Part shown: one piece after another, positions 1-11,059 of the stretch
How the letters are laid out: the number at the start of each line of letters is the position of its first letter
Position numbering within the stretch: position 1 is the first letter of the stretch
Assembly: GCF_039555335.1 (NCBI RefSeq)
Contig: NC_092631.1
Span: 15,476,305-15,540,304, forward strand
From: Amphiura filiformis
Lineage: Eukaryota; Echinodermata; Ophiuroidea; Amphilepidida; Amphiuridae
Length of the DNA stretch: 64,000 nucleotides
Direction: 5' to 3'
Made by a program: the position numbers and the translations under genes
The notes under the pieces: model-generated
The model's input: only the letters and a program-made list of their open reading frames with translations
What the model was told of the DNA's origin: nothing
Database searches by the model: none

Positions 1-245
1 AACTCAATATAGCACCCTCACCCCAGTGTAAAATTGAAAATTGGCCAGGTGAACCCAAAATTTTGGGCAAAAATAGTGTAAAATATCAAAATGGGCTGGT
101 AAATACAAAATTTTACCTTAATTTTGGGCTAAAATCACGCACTGAATTTGACGCTTTGTGTGCAATTATCACAATGACCCTTTTACGCCACTAAATACCA
201 TGTAAAATACTTGGACCGCCCTAAAAGGATTTTTACAAAGACCAC
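1..245. repeat. Dispersed repeat, copy at window start
   Basis: Text such as agtgtaaaattgaaaattgg, the words aggatttttac and 'cac(t/g)aa' recur in the same order at about 50610-50885 in MCM3 intron 7. An uncharacterised interspersed repeat, diverged. Confidence 0.45.
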
Positions 246-370
246 AATGGTACCCATCAGTTTCCAATGTTTATGAACCAGACTGCTCATTAAAATGCAA
301 TATAATATCCAAAACATTATAGATTAATGTCATGAAAGGTCACAAAACTCAGGCTATAAATCTGGTCATT

Positions 371-650
371 GGGCTATTCCATTTAAAATCCACACTACCC
401 CTGTGGAAGATTTTGGAAATATCTGCCACAGGGGAGTATGAATTTCAAATGGAATGAGTATATTAGGCAGCTCCGTTTGAATTCCATACACCCTCTGAGG
501 AAGATCCAACCTGAATCTTCCCCTGAGGGAGGGTGAGTTTCAAATGGAGCTGCTAATGTGTTAATTCCATTTGAAATTTGTACTCCCCCTGTAGAAGATA
601 TTTCCAAAATCTTCCACAGGGGTAGTGTGGATTTCAACTGGAATAGCCCA
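371..650. repeat. Palindromic MITE, GGGCTATTCCA family, copy 1
   Basis: Starts GGGCTATTCCATTTAAAATC and ends with the reverse complement (tggaatagccca). The interior repeats the gaaat(t/c)-(c)acactccc motif in both directions, so it folds almost fully. Other copies: 17644-17829, 23144-23326 and a partial one at 49940-50055. Confidence 0.7.
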
Positions 651-1400
651 TTTCAAGAGGATCCAATATTGTTGAATTTGGGTGATGCATGCTTTTCAAT
701 CTAGACTGTCAAGGGATGACTTCAAAACTCAACTGTCGATCAACAGCTGGCAACCTGTCAGAACCAGCAATTAAGCCAGGTCTCTATTTTTCGAAATAAT
801 AGAACACCATTGAAAGTAGGTTCTGTCCGAGCACTCGTGGTAGAATTTTGAAGCTATCCCGGACAAAGTTTAAATTTGGGTACAAATATTTTTCTAATAT
901 TCCTGTCCACCAACCTAGAACTGATCAAGTATATGGTAGAACATTTAACATAGCAATATAAAGACCTCACAAAAAATTACTCAACCATAATAAAAACAGG
1001 TTTATTTAAGTGCATTTTGATACCCTATTTGGCCAGTTTTGCTCAATATTGACAACACAGCAGTGTTTTTAAACAAAAAAAATCCTGATTTTGTTGCATT
1101 TATAGCAATCAATGGTTATTATAGACGTAAGCATTGTGGCATGTAAAACGTGCCATTATCTTCGCGCTGAATTCAAATCAATACAATGCAAAAATGGAAA
1201 TGGGCATTTGTCATCTTCAAACCTACACTAAGACCACAAAATACTCTATAGCAGTTGTAACAAAAGCGGTGTCAAAATTACCGTAATTTAATTTGTTTTT
1301 GTCTGGTGTTTTCAAATACCAAATATGGTTAATAGTTTCCGGCGTATTTATAATGGCTAGGTCACCTTTTTTGAGGTATTTATATGCGCAGTCTACGTAC
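651..1400. other. Stretch without recognised gene
   Basis: AT-rich DNA downstream of UPF0193 exon 6 on the minus strand. The missing last exon was sought here and not found. No repeat family recognised. Confidence 0.4.
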
Positions 1401-1501
1401 CTGTGAGATTTCTGTTGAGATTATAGCTTTGTACTGCTTATCTTTTCCTAATCTGCGCATGTCTTCTAGAAACTCAGATCGTTCCCTTATTTCTGCTTCC
1501 A
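1401..1501 (-). CDS. C22orf23: UPF0193 exon 6
   Basis: 101 nt between a TTTTTTCAG acceptor and a GTACGT donor, ending in phase 0. It encodes [18 protein letters not shown] then [15 protein letters not shown]. The family continues with a short acidic C-terminal helix that is not visible to the left in this window, so the gene is cut off here. Confidence 0.85.
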
Positions 1502-4500
1502 CTGAAAAAATAAAAAAGATCAAAGTTGATGTAAACAATAACAAACCGTGATTTGTGTGTTTAAGTAAACCCTGACAGGAAGAATAAATTGAAACTAAAC
1601 TAAATTTCCTAATTCTTGGGTATGTACATTACGTTTCAGTACCTGGAGAGAATTGATCAAAAATTGAATTCCCTCCTGAGGTTCGTATCTGTCAATGACA
1701 CAAGGATGTCATTATAGCTAGAGGCAGTTTATAACACAAATGGGTCAATGAATTACATAAGATGACCTTGTGTGGTTCCCAGGAATTGAGTTTTGCCTGA
1801 GGCAATTTGTGGCTGAAAGTTGATCCCTCACTACAAGAGTTATTACCGTCGATTTGGTTGAAAAAGGAGGTGAGATGATCAAATCTCTCCAGGTAACAAA
1901 ACGTAATGAATGGTGATCATTGAACATGTAGAAGAGGCGAAGTATCCACACTCAATGACCAATGGGTCAATCATCTGGTTGTCGTGATTGTGGACCAGCC
2001 AATCAGTACGACTGAAATCACTTCTCCCTTTAACCCTCGTATATGCTTAGCACATAAGAATAAGAAAAAAAAAAAAGAAAAAAAATTTTAAAAAATATAA
2101 AAAAAATAAATAAAATAAAATGAAATGAAATGAAATGAAATGAAATGAAATGAAATGAAATGAAATGAAATGAAATGAAATGAAATGAAATGAAATGAAA
2201 TAAATAAATAAATAGTAAGAAATTATAATGAAACCATCACTAGATACAGTGCTCAACAATAAAATATAGGAGCGAAATATATTATTATTATACTAGTGAA
2301 ATTAGCACATAGCAATACAAATCTGTTTCATATAGATGGTTTGACCCATCCACACTCGTCAGTTGCAATGTGTAAAATGACAAAGAATATGTCTTGAGTT
2401 TTGATGCGCGCGCAAGAGGAATTAACGCAACCGCGTATCTTAAAGTTGCGCAACACAATGAAGCCTTAAAGAAGAGTGGATACAGTTACGAACTGAAATA
2501 CAACCCTGCTACCCAAAATAGCAATCAGCAAGCAAATAAACACAGACGTAAACGGAACATTACATGGTTCAATCCGCCGTACAGCGATACCGTTTCTACC
2601 AATGTTGGAAAGAAGTTTCTCAGCCTACTAGATAAATGTTTCCCTCCAGATCACCAGCTCAACAAGATTCTAAATAGAAACACCGTAAAGATAAGTTATA
2701 CTTGCATGCCCAACATGCAGCAACTTATATCAGGACACAACAAATATGTGCTGCAATCTGCGAAAACATCAAATGGCTTCGACACAAAACACCACTAATT
2801 GCAACTGCAAAAACAAATTGTGCCCTCTTGATGGAAATTGCCTGACATCGGGAGTAATATATCAAGCGACGGTCACAAGGGCAGACAACCGCAAGGAGGA
2901 GACATATGTTGGACTTACAGAAGGCCCATTTAAAACAAGATTCAATGTCCATAACAGTACCTTCAAAAATGTAAATCAAAGATACGCCACCGCTCTGAGC
3001 AACTACATCTGGAACCTTAATGATAAGAAAGTATCATATTCCATCAAATGGAGAATTATTGCTCAAGTAAATCGTACTCTACCAGCAGCAAAAATGCAAT
3101 CTATGCATTACTGAGAAATACTTTATTATAACTAAACCACAAATGTCAACCTTGAACCACAGAAACGAACTAGCAAGTGGCTGCAGGCATAGAATTGTGT
3201 TGCGCAACTTTAAGATACTGCGGTTATGTTAATTCCTCTTATTGCGCGCATCAAAACTCAAGACATATTCTTTGTCATTTTACACATTGCAACTGACGAG
3301 TGTGGATGGGTCAAACCATCTATACGAAACAGATTTGTATTGCTATGTGCTAATTTCACTAGTATAATAATAATATAAATAAACAAACAAACAAACAAAC
3401 AAACAAACAAACAAATAAATAAATAAGAAAAATAAAAAAATAAAAGAATAAGAAAATTTAATTTTCCTCTCGTAAGGTGTCCAATGTGTGAGTGTTGAGC
3501 ACCAACGATTGTCTTGTCTGCAGCTAATATGGCCAGCTCGGGGGCATTGTCTGATTTCAATAGTTTCCAGGATGCCTCTCCACCCAGGTGTATAAATGGC
3601 ACCAGGCTTAAGGTCCGTTCATACAACGCCGCAATTGCTTCGCTTTGCGGTGCGTTACCGATATATCGATTACTTTTTGCCGCAACTCAATGCAACTCAT
3701 TGCATTTCCAAGTGGCAATGCACCGCAGCAATTGCAGCGTAGTATGAACAGACTTTTACAGTGGAATAACAGACTCGCTGTGCGAGGTGCCCCTACACAG
3801 CCTATTGATATGTACTGAGGAGTAGCCTGACCTCACTGCTTCAAAAGAGATATGAGCACCTGGCCAGTGTACACAGAGATGAACTTTGACCTTTACTTTA
3901 TCATCCGTACTTACATTCATCAAATCTATCCGTCTCTGGTGGTGGTGTCTGTATTCTCAGTATTTCTTGTTTTCTTTGCTCTGTGATCGGTGGTATATCT
4001 TCACCATATGCCATGTAATTAGCTAGTCTCTGCTTTTCTTTATCAAGATTTTCTGAGAATAAAAAAAACCATAGTATTAGATGTGATGAAGTCCAGTGGC
4101 AGCACCAGGGGGGACAGGAGGAGGAGCATTGTACCAATCTTGGACTTTGCCACCCTCCCTTTCCCCAGTCAAAATAAGAAATTGCAAAATGCCTACTTTA
4201 CAGGTCCAAAATGCTCAATTTTATACATATTTTTTTTTTAATTTGCCAACCCTCCTAAAATCTCACTTTCACAAAATCAAATTTTCTTGTGGACTGGTCT
4301 CTCGGCATTTTGGTCTACTAAAAGTGACATTAACAAAAGGGAATCGTTTAGCTCTCACCCAACTCCATGGCCTTTTACTCAATTCTTCTATAGACACTCT
4401 CCTTCTGAGACCCGCCCCAGAGAGACTTCTGCCCTTGTCCTCTTACTTCTAAGCCCTGGTAGACATGTAGATATACTGTGGCCTTTCATAGGCACCTGTT

Positions 4501-7500
4501 TCATCTACAGCTTCTCTACCCCCAAGACCCATACCAGAGACTATAATACGTTTACGGGACCTTTGGACGTCCAACCGATCGATTTGAGCATACCATTGGT
4601 CTGGATAGGAGGCATCTCTGTAGACGACAAATTAATATGACCTTCATCAAGTGAAGATCAGCCAAGCATGAAAAGTTTCTTGTTTAGCATAACTAGCATA
4701 TTATCTTATAAGTATTTTTACCGTAGGGTGTAGGCCTATTATAATCATATCATTAATATACAGGCCTGCCTCAATTGTAATGTGCGAGTAGGATGATTTC
4801 TTTGATATTCTTCTTGATTTTATTAATATTATACCTATTTCTTTTCTTTTAATAATAATACCTTTACATCATAGGCATATAACTTGTATTAGTGAAAATA
4901 TAGTCTAACAAAATGGGATTTCCCTGCACCTTTTCATTTTGAAAGAAAATTTTCAAGCTGGAAATAATGTCACAGATATTTTTTGCTGAAATGTTTAAAG
5001 ATACAAAATACCTGTGTGATGGTTGATGAAGGCTCTGATATCAACTACGGGGACTATTAATTAACTATATATAATGGCATGAGAAATAAATATCAATTGT
5101 GTGAAGAATACTTTGTGGGAACAGGTTAAATTTAACGTAGTATTATGAGTTTGAATTACAAAGTATTGGTTAGTACTTTTGTGATTTTTCCAATTGGCGT
5201 TAAACATGTTTAATACACGCCTGCATTTGCAATGCTTGTTGGGGAGCAGGGGTGCAAATTGTGGTTTCTTCCTCAGGAGCAAGGTTTTTAGGCTCAAGAT
5301 TTCCTCAATCATAACCAGATATAAAATATCTTTATTCTACACTTCGAATGACGACAATGGTAACATGGTATTTTTTCAGAGAGACTCTACATGTTAAGTC
5401 TTCGAGCTTGCAAAAATGCGGTATTTCACACTAGTTTGGCACATAATTTTGGTGGGACACGGTCTCCTTTCCCCTTTACTTTCCCTTCCCCCTCCCTGAT
5501 TTTCTCTTTTATTTTTTGTCAGAGTGAGCACATTTCTCTTTCATATTTGTCAGGGGGCTCTGTCCTGCAGGGCATTGCTTCATTGCCTCAAGTCAAGCCA
5601 CCCTTTTCAACTTTTCCTCAAATTTGATGTCAGAATGTATCTGATAACAAAATCTTGGGAGCATTGTGTTTTGTACTACTCTTCTGTCCTGCATCTCGGA
5701 AATCTTTCTCAGCTACTTGCATTTGGTGAGCAAAATCATGTGTAAAGTAAGCTCTGTGTAGACCAGTGGCGTAGATTTCTTTTTGACATTGGGGGAATTT
5801 CTTGAAGTATAGTGCATCAAGCACCTTTTAGCGACAGAATAAGTTAACGGTACAAATGTGCGCAAAACGAGCGAACATTTTGCCATATTTAAGCTAAATT
5901 GATGAAATATGGTGCAAAAGTGGAATAAATTCGCCCCGAAGCGTGGAAAAATTTGCACTTTTGGGGCTAAAATGGCCAAATATGAGGTTATTTTGGTCAG
6001 AAACCCACATACAGGCGTCAACATTGGGGGTGGGGATGATTGTATGGACCATTCCCCCCTGGCAAAATATTGGGGGCATTTGGGTCAATTTCCTTACTTT
6101 TACAACTTGTTCAGTGCTTTATGTTTCTTCTTTTTAAATTTATTTCCTCAAGATTTTCCAGGTTGTTTTCTCCTCGCTGGCACTTCTGATTTTTTAGTAT
6201 TGATACACTGAATTTCCTTAAAGACTACAATTTTTCCATAAATTCCTAATTGCCACGTTGTGTAAATTTCCTCAAATATGTGCCCATTTCCACCTGCATT
6301 CACGCATCTTCCTTTTTCCTCTACATTGAATACCTAGTCTTGTGATGAATTGTAAATTTCCTCAACCATTGCCAACCATTTCCATATTCTAACACAACAC
6401 CTTCCTCTTTTAAGGCTCTTATTTTTTGAACAATCATGTGAATTCCTCAAAATTTTGCACAACCAGTGTCTTGAGATTTACTCTATAGCTTCACTGCCTC
6501 ACTGCCGTCAACTTGTTGATTATTAACTTGTTCTTTAGCTGAGATATATGTTTCCCTCTACGTTATCTACCTCACTCCCCTCCTTTTCTTCCTTTCCTCT
6601 TCCCCCTTCTTTCCTTTTCTTTCCTCTTTCCCTCTCCCCTCCTTTCTTTTTCTTATCCTTCCTCTTTTTCCTATCTCTCTCTTTTTTTCTGCACAAGGCA
6701 TTATTTCCTCAATTTTGACTCTCATTTCCTAGGAGCGGTGCTCTCCGCTCCCGCACAATTTGCATCCCTGTTGGGGAGTAAACAAAATATTCTGTGTGCG
6801 GGGCCTGAACTAAAGGTCTGTAGTGCAAATCTGTCTATTTATCCAGTGTTTAGAGAATGTGTACTCAACCGTTGCTGTCAAAAGACCTTCGATTCTGGAT
6901 ACTTGTCCGAGTATTTAATGACATTGTACCATATATGCCTAATGCGGATGCGATGGCATAGCATAATTCTCCATTGACGTATATAGAACAGCATTAGCAA
7001 ACTTTAGTACTTCTCGGACCTAAAGATTATAAGACATTATACACTTGGATGATGTTGTATTCATACTTGCATCTATCAGCATATACGGCAACGTCGCCTA
7101 AAGCTAGCCTTGCGAATATGCTTCTTGTGTGGCGTGTGTAAATAAACGAATTATGTATGAAGGATGCATGCAAGGTTAACATCGTCACACGTCTGCACAT
7201 GTCCGTAGGTGCTAAGCCAAGTATAAACTTTCATTTAACATTCTAACCAAGCACATGCACCTCAATTCTAACCTTCTACCTCTCTTCCGGCAAACTTAGT
7301 CCAAGGGTCCCTTAAACGTACTATAGGTACTTTAGGCCCTGGTAAACATGTATATTCTGTGGCCTTTCAAAGGTACCCATTTCTGCTATAGCCTCTCTAC
7401 CCTTGAGACCCTCCCCAGAGATACTTCTGCTTCCACCTACTTACTTCTAGGCCCTGGTATATACTGTGGCCTTTCATAGGCACCCGTTTCTGCTATAGCC

Positions 7501-10500
7501 TCTCTACCCTTGAGACCCGCCCAGAGAGACTTCTGCTTCCACGGTCCACCTACTTACTTCTAGGTCCTGGTATATACTGTGGCCTTTCATAGGCACCCGT
7601 TTCTGCTAAAGCCTCTCTACCCTTGAGACCCTCCCCAGAGATACTTCTGCTTCCACCTACTTACTTCTAGGTCCTGGTATATACTGTGGCCTTTCATAGG
7701 CACCCGTTTCTGCTATAGCCTCTCTACCCTTGAGACCTGTCCCAGAGAGACTTCTGCCATCTAATTTACCGCTATGTTGTCGTGATACTGGTTTGGGTGG
7801 TGGGGCTGGCTCCTTGCTGGTGGTAGGATTACATCGCATTGGGAGAGGACCACCCCCTGTTGGTAGAAGAAAAAAAATCAAAATATCAATTGATGGTTTA
7901 TTGTAAAATTATTACAATTATAATTCAAGTTCTTCTATTAAAAGTGGGAAGACATGCTTACATGCATGCACTTTGTCTTGACCATGTTAACAATGGCATC
8001 ATATATATCGTTATGATCACATAACAGCATATTGTTGAATTAGCATGCAACTTTGTAAGGTAAAGGTAAAGGAGACAATCCTGTATAAACAGTGATCATG
8101 GTGATCGGAGTGCCCATCTCTCTTTCATTGGCGATTGGGCCAGACTCCTCCATGTAAAGTTGCTATAGGGGGATTGCTACAACTCCTCCATGTGCAGCGA
8201 GTCTGTTACCTTCCCAGCATTTAAGAAAGCCGGTACCAGGGTTCGAATTCGTTAAAAAATTTTGTGTAGCAGTTTTTGGCTAATTCATCATAATCAGGAT
8301 ACTAAAGCACAATAAAAAAGTGCTATAAAATTGGGTAGCAGTTACTTCAAAATGTGGAGCAAACTGCTATGCGATACAGCCGAATTCAAACCATGGCCGG
8401 TACCCATTTATACACCTGGGTGGAGAGGAGTAATCGAGATAAAGTGCCTTACTCAAGGGCACAACACAATGACGCCGCCGGGGCTCGAACCCGCAACCTT
8501 CCAATTATGAGTCGGAGGCTGTTCCGCTCAGCTGCCGTGCTCCCCTGTGCTCCCCTAACAACTTTTGTACTGTATTTGTATTTTGTCAACAGAGGGTGAT
8601 ATTATACCGTGCTTATAATAAATGTTTGCCCCGATCCAAAATTACGAAAATTTCCGCTTTTGCAGTAATTTTGGGAAAAATTGTTGTTTATGCCCCCCCT
8701 GAAATTCACTTTGCCCCCACCCCGATAAAAATTCCTGGCGCCGCCACTGAGTACAAATCTTACCTTTCATAGCTGTACTGAGTTGTCTTTGCTGAAAACT
8801 GGTCAATTTTGATTCCTGCATCATTACTAGAGGAAAGAAATTAAATGTAAATTTAAGTCTTAAATGTATTATACTTGATTTGAATAAGCTACATTTATAA
8901 ATATTCAATTGTATTAAGCATATAGCACAAAATATAATCAATTCCAGTAAACCTTTGACGAGCGCATATTTTGAGCATACATCGCGTATTTAGTGCGTTG
9001 GACGCACTTGTCTCTGATTGGCTGCTGAGGCGATCTGCTGTTGCCGAGTGGAAATTTATGAATGAACTGTGCGCCGTACGCGTTGTTAGCTTCGAATTTG
9101 CAACATCACGGTAGTCGCGCTCGTCAAAGGTTTGCTGCAAAATAGTATATAAATTATAAATTAATCATTTTATAATGAAAGACAAATTAAGATAAAAAGA
9201 CTAGTTTGCGTCTGACGTCATCTGTCAATCAAACTCGAGCACGGTTTGTTTACAGTTGTGGTGATGAGTTGCTGAACGCGGCGGTAAAACCGGGTGCCTT
9301 AGGCCTATTGTTAATTTTGCACCTACAAACATACAAACCATCTCAAAAGTTAGGTCTTTATAGCATGAAACTTTCTCTTGCGAAGGCACCATGTCAACAA
9401 TGCCTAGAAAAGTTGCTTTTTGCCTTGTAAAAGTACATAATTTTCGCCATTTTCTGCTATTCCTTTTCTCCGATCGGCACCAGATAAATCGACCTTCCTT
9501 GTACGCGCTATTAAACCAATCAAGGATCATAGAGAATTTGATTGACAGTGACGTCAAACGCAAACTATAGCCAAAATATTAAATTTTCGATCATGAGAGC
9601 CAACTTGGGTACGCAGTCTACGCACAGTTATTTGCGTCGAGCGTACTACGCAAAGACCGGCGCTTACGGCGCAAACACAGCTTTTGAGAATTGACCAATC
9701 ACACGGCCCATCACACGGTCTTTGCTAGGCAAGGTCAAGGTTCGGTCATGCATGTCGTGCGATCGTGTTATTCTATGCTGTCGCTGACGCAGAAGGTACT
9801 ATGATCAAGTCGAGAATTTGTTATTTTGGCTATTTATAGTCATTTTAATTTTTTTTTTCTTTCATGAGTTAGTGACTTACTTTTTATTTCATCACCGAAA
9901 TAAGATTTGGCATGTGAAAGCGGCCCCTTTCTCCCCAGACCGAGAAGGGGGGACAAGCATTTTTGGCACGTCGTTTGGAAATTTTACCCACAGGCGGGGC
10001 TCATAATTGTGAGCCATCACATCAAAAGGGACCTCTTCACGGCACTGGGCATTTTGAGATATAGGCTGTTGAAGTTTACATACACTGAAATCATGTCCGA
10101 TGTCGATTTTTCAATTTCTACATAAACATAAACTTTGAAGTGGATATTTTAAGAAAATCAATATGAAATTCCCAGAATATTAATAAAATTTGCGCAAATG
10201 TAAGAAGAAATTACCCATGTCAATTCATTTGTAAACCTTTATTTTAAAACCGGTTTTTCTCAAAAACATAATTTTCAAGTGTGGGCCTGTTTCTATTTGA
10301 TTTTTTGAAAATATTTCGAGAATGGCACATCCGATACCCATAAAATTGGTGTCATTTTAAAGCTAGGATAATCAGCTTTCATCTTGTATGAATAACTCAA
10401 TTTTTATTTCCCCCTCCAAGAGGTCCCTTTTGATGTGATGGCTCACAAATATTGCACAGCTCCTGCAAAAAGGGTTGCCGAATTCATCACCACGGAGCCA

Positions 10501-10714
10501 TCCATCAGTAAAATCGTTTACAACGTCTCCATAACAACCGCTATTTTTCACGATTTTCAATTCAACTGCATTAGCAAAGATACCAAATATATTCTATTTC
10601 AAACGTAAAACACATACCTTTAAGCAACTCCTGCGTATCTTTACTATACGCAGGCGTTTTGCTGTCAAACATCCCACCTTTCGAAACATTTCCTCCTCTT
10701 TGGCGAGCCGACAT
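1401..10714 (-). CDS. C22orf23: UPF0193 family protein (C22orf23/EVG1-like), six exons found, 3' end outside window
   Basis: Spliced minus-strand gene assembled by eye from six exons: 10618-10714, 8764-8826, 7770-7856, 7665-7736, 3915-4052 and 1401-1501. Every junction is GT-AG and the phases join (1,1,1,1,1,0). The 190 or so residues begin [10 protein letters not shown] and contain [28 protein letters not shown], a GAYERPQ motif, NLDKEKQRL and a C-terminal [18 protein letters not shown] block. These occur in the order seen in the UPF0193 family, whose human member is C22orf23 (EVG1) and whose molecular role is not established. The last exon, expected to encode the acidic C-terminal helix, was not found at 1-1400 and probably lies to the left. 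Introns are full of MITEs, and intron 4 holds tandem copies of exon 4. Recognition is from family memory; a profile search would settle it. Confidence 0.85.
2116..2206. repeat. (TGAAA)n microsatellite
   Basis: About 17 near-perfect tandem copies of a five-base tgaaa unit, flanked by A-rich and aaataaat runs. It abuts the left inverted arm of the Penelope-like remnant. Confidence 0.95.
2281..2458 (+). repeat. Left inverted arm of the Penelope-like remnant
   Basis: About 178 bp that match 3194-3374 in reverse complement with only a handful of differences. It begins attattattatactagtg and ends at gcgcaacacaat. Confidence 0.85.
3194..3374 (-). repeat. Right inverted arm of the Penelope-like remnant
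   Basis: Reverse complement of the left arm, running directly from the end of the coding remnant (SGCRH). It is followed by (aaac)n and (aaat)n runs at 3375-3440. Confidence 0.85.
3611..3755. repeat. Short inverted-repeat MITE
   Basis: Begins gtccgttcatacaacgc and ends gcgtagtatgaacagac, which are inverted to each other. 145 bp, no coding. Lies in UPF0193 intron 5. Confidence 0.55.
3915..4052 (-). CDS. C22orf23: UPF0193 exon 5
   Basis: 138 nt from a TTCTCAG acceptor to a GTAAGT donor. It encodes [18 protein letters not shown] and ends ETDRFDE. The (N/D)[10 protein letters not shown]-like start and the PPPE-DRF end are conserved in the family. Confidence 0.85.
4447..4528 (-). pseudogene. Distal exon-4 copy 5 of the UPF0193 gene, decayed
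   Basis: An isolated copy nearly 2.9 kb from the array, shortly before exon 5. It still reads [11 protein letters not shown], then carries an ACATGT-type insertion like that of copy 4 and a stop. The acceptor AG is missing (GTATGGG). The shared insertion groups it with copy 4. Confidence 0.6.
4560..7330. other. UPF0193 intron 4, mostly unrecognised
   Basis: Holds a dispersed repeat at about 5761-6110 (family with copies near 11060-11410 and 15640-15950, marked by ggcgtag and by phrases such as gaagcg(c/t)g-gaaaa and tggtgaaatatggt), and a pyrimidine-rich C/T tract at about 6550-6690. No gene seen. Confidence 0.5.
7332..7409 (-). pseudogene. Exon-4 copy 4 of the UPF0193 gene, decayed
   Basis: The most diverged copy of the local array. 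It shares the GGGGAGGG acceptor region of copy 2, has several codon changes ([10 protein letters not shown]), an insertion around ACATGT and no GT-rich donor, and runs into a stop. Confidence 0.65.
7445..7516 (-). pseudogene. Exon-4 copy 3 of the UPF0193 gene, acceptor AG lost
   Basis: A 72-nt copy encoding the same 23 residues as exon 4 with the GTAAGT donor kept. The acceptor is GGGCG instead of GACAG, so the obligatory AG is gone. It lies 220 bases from exon 4, which is twice the unit length. Confidence 0.7.
7558..7629 (-). pseudogene. Exon-4 copy 2 of the UPF0193 gene, acceptor shifted by one base
   Basis: A 72-nt near-identical copy of exon 4 lying 107 bases further along the minus strand. 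The peptide is intact with one change (REALAE for REAIAE) and the GTAAGT donor is kept. The acceptor reads GGGGAGG, so splicing at its AG would add one base and run into a stop (CAA GGG TAG). It looks unusable in the present frame. Confidence 0.7.
7665..7736 (-). CDS. C22orf23: UPF0193 exon 4, the copy with intact splice sites
   Basis: 72 nt with a GGGACAG acceptor and a GTAAGT donor. It encodes [20 protein letters not shown], which supplies the family GAY-x-R motif just before NLDKEKQRL. It is the first and only fully spliceable member of a tandem array of exon copies that continues to 7332. Confidence 0.75.
7770..7856 (-). CDS. C22orf23: UPF0193 exon 3
   Basis: 87 nt from a CAACAG acceptor to an AGCG/GTAAAT donor. 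It encodes [13 protein letters not shown] followed by a proline-rich stretch ([12 protein letters not shown]). The PLPMRCNPT word matches the family. The donor sits only 33 bases before exon 4, so intron 3 is about 33 nt and unusually short. Direct read-through is also open and in frame, so exons 3 and 4 may be retained together. Confidence 0.7.
8040..8552 (-). mobile_element. tRNA-derived SINE, interrupted
   Basis: On the minus strand a tRNA-like head starts at about 8552 with an A-box-like GCTGAGCGGAACAGCC, a CAT in the anticodon position and the B-box GGTTCGAGCCC. The body has tgcccttgagtaaggcac, a phrase shared with many metazoan SINEs. Between about 8240 and 8380 the body is split by unrelated AT-rich sequence, with gaattc on both sides. 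Confidence 0.6.
8764..8826 (-). CDS. C22orf23: UPF0193 exon 2
   Basis: 63 nt between a pyrimidine-rich CTAG acceptor and a GTAAGA donor. It encodes [20 protein letters not shown], the best conserved N-terminal block of the family. Entry and exit phases are both 1. Confidence 0.85.
9201..9570. repeat. MITE with TAGTTTGCGT inverted ends
   Basis: Left end tagtttgcgtctgacgtcat and right end gacgtcaaacgcaaacta are inverted copies, each followed inward by tgtcaatcaaa. About 370 bp in UPF0193 intron 1. Confidence 0.65.
10007..10447. repeat. MITE with TGTGAGCCATCAC inverted ends
   Basis: Both ends carry TGTGAGCCATCACATCAAAA followed by GGGACCTCTT in inverted orientation. About 440 bp, lying 170 bases downstream of UPF0193 exon 1 in intron 1. 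Confidence 0.75.
10618..10714 (-). CDS. C22orf23: UPF0193 exon 1 (start codon)
   Basis: Begins at the ATG read from 10714-10712 and runs 32 codons plus one base to a GTATGT donor. It encodes [10 protein letters not shown] and ends TQELLK. The split codon joins exon 2 to give LLKVMMQESK, the family hallmark, which confirms both the start exon and the splice. Confidence 0.85.
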
Positions 10715-10800
10715 TTTGGTTATTTACATTTTACAATGAGTTATCGCTAGATGGCGCCCTTTCAGTTAATTGATTGGCCTAAAGTTGACTACCCAAAATT
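10715..10800 (-). promoter_or_regulatory. Likely 5' region of the UPF0193 gene
   Basis: The stretch just upstream of the start codon carries ATCGCTAGATGGCGCC and a reversed CCAAT (attgg at 10770-10774). It is a promoter candidate by position only; no TATA box was recognised. Confidence 0.3.
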
Positions 10801-11059
10801 TGAAAAAACAGGGTCGCCTTTTTTTTCCTTTCTTTCTTTTTTTTTTTTTAATGTCAGATTTTGATATTTTGGTTTTATAATTTCAAAATATTTGTTTTAT
10901 TTATGCGCCATAAACAAATTCTGATCCGATTTCTGCGTTTGCGTTTCATAAACCTGTGACTACGTTGAAAACATCTAGTAGGCCTACCGTAGTCTCCTGC
11001 TATAGGCCTAGAGCTTCCTGTGGAAAGCTCATCCACACTGATAAGTGATATCAGCAGTA

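Larger units (their letters stand above)
2281..3374 (+). mobile_element. Penelope-like element remnant between long inverted arms
   Basis: The interior reads as the C-terminal part of a retroelement protein: an N-terminal piece with [17 protein letters not shown] and [15 protein letters not shown], then after a frame change [14 protein letters not shown] and [14 protein letters not shown], then after a second frame change [20 protein letters not shown] and ELASGCRH. The cysteine-rich region with a YVGLTEG/KTRF block matches the GIY-YIG endonuclease end of Penelope-like elements (inference from family memory). At least two frameshifts and 5' truncation make it dead. The flanks, about 2281-2458 and 3194-3374, are near-identical inverted copies. 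Confidence 0.65.

Noticed and set aside
2047-2259. Minus-strand ORF of repeated FHFIS
   Set aside because: It is the translation of the (TGAAA)n microsatellite.
2394-3114. Two overlapping open frames that could be read as host proteins
   Set aside because: Together with a third frame they spell one broken Penelope-like protein between inverted arms, so they are not separate genes.
7332-7629. Exon-4 copies as working mutually exclusive exons
   Set aside because: Acceptors of copies 2-4 are shifted or lost, so they are listed as decayed copies unless transcripts show otherwise.
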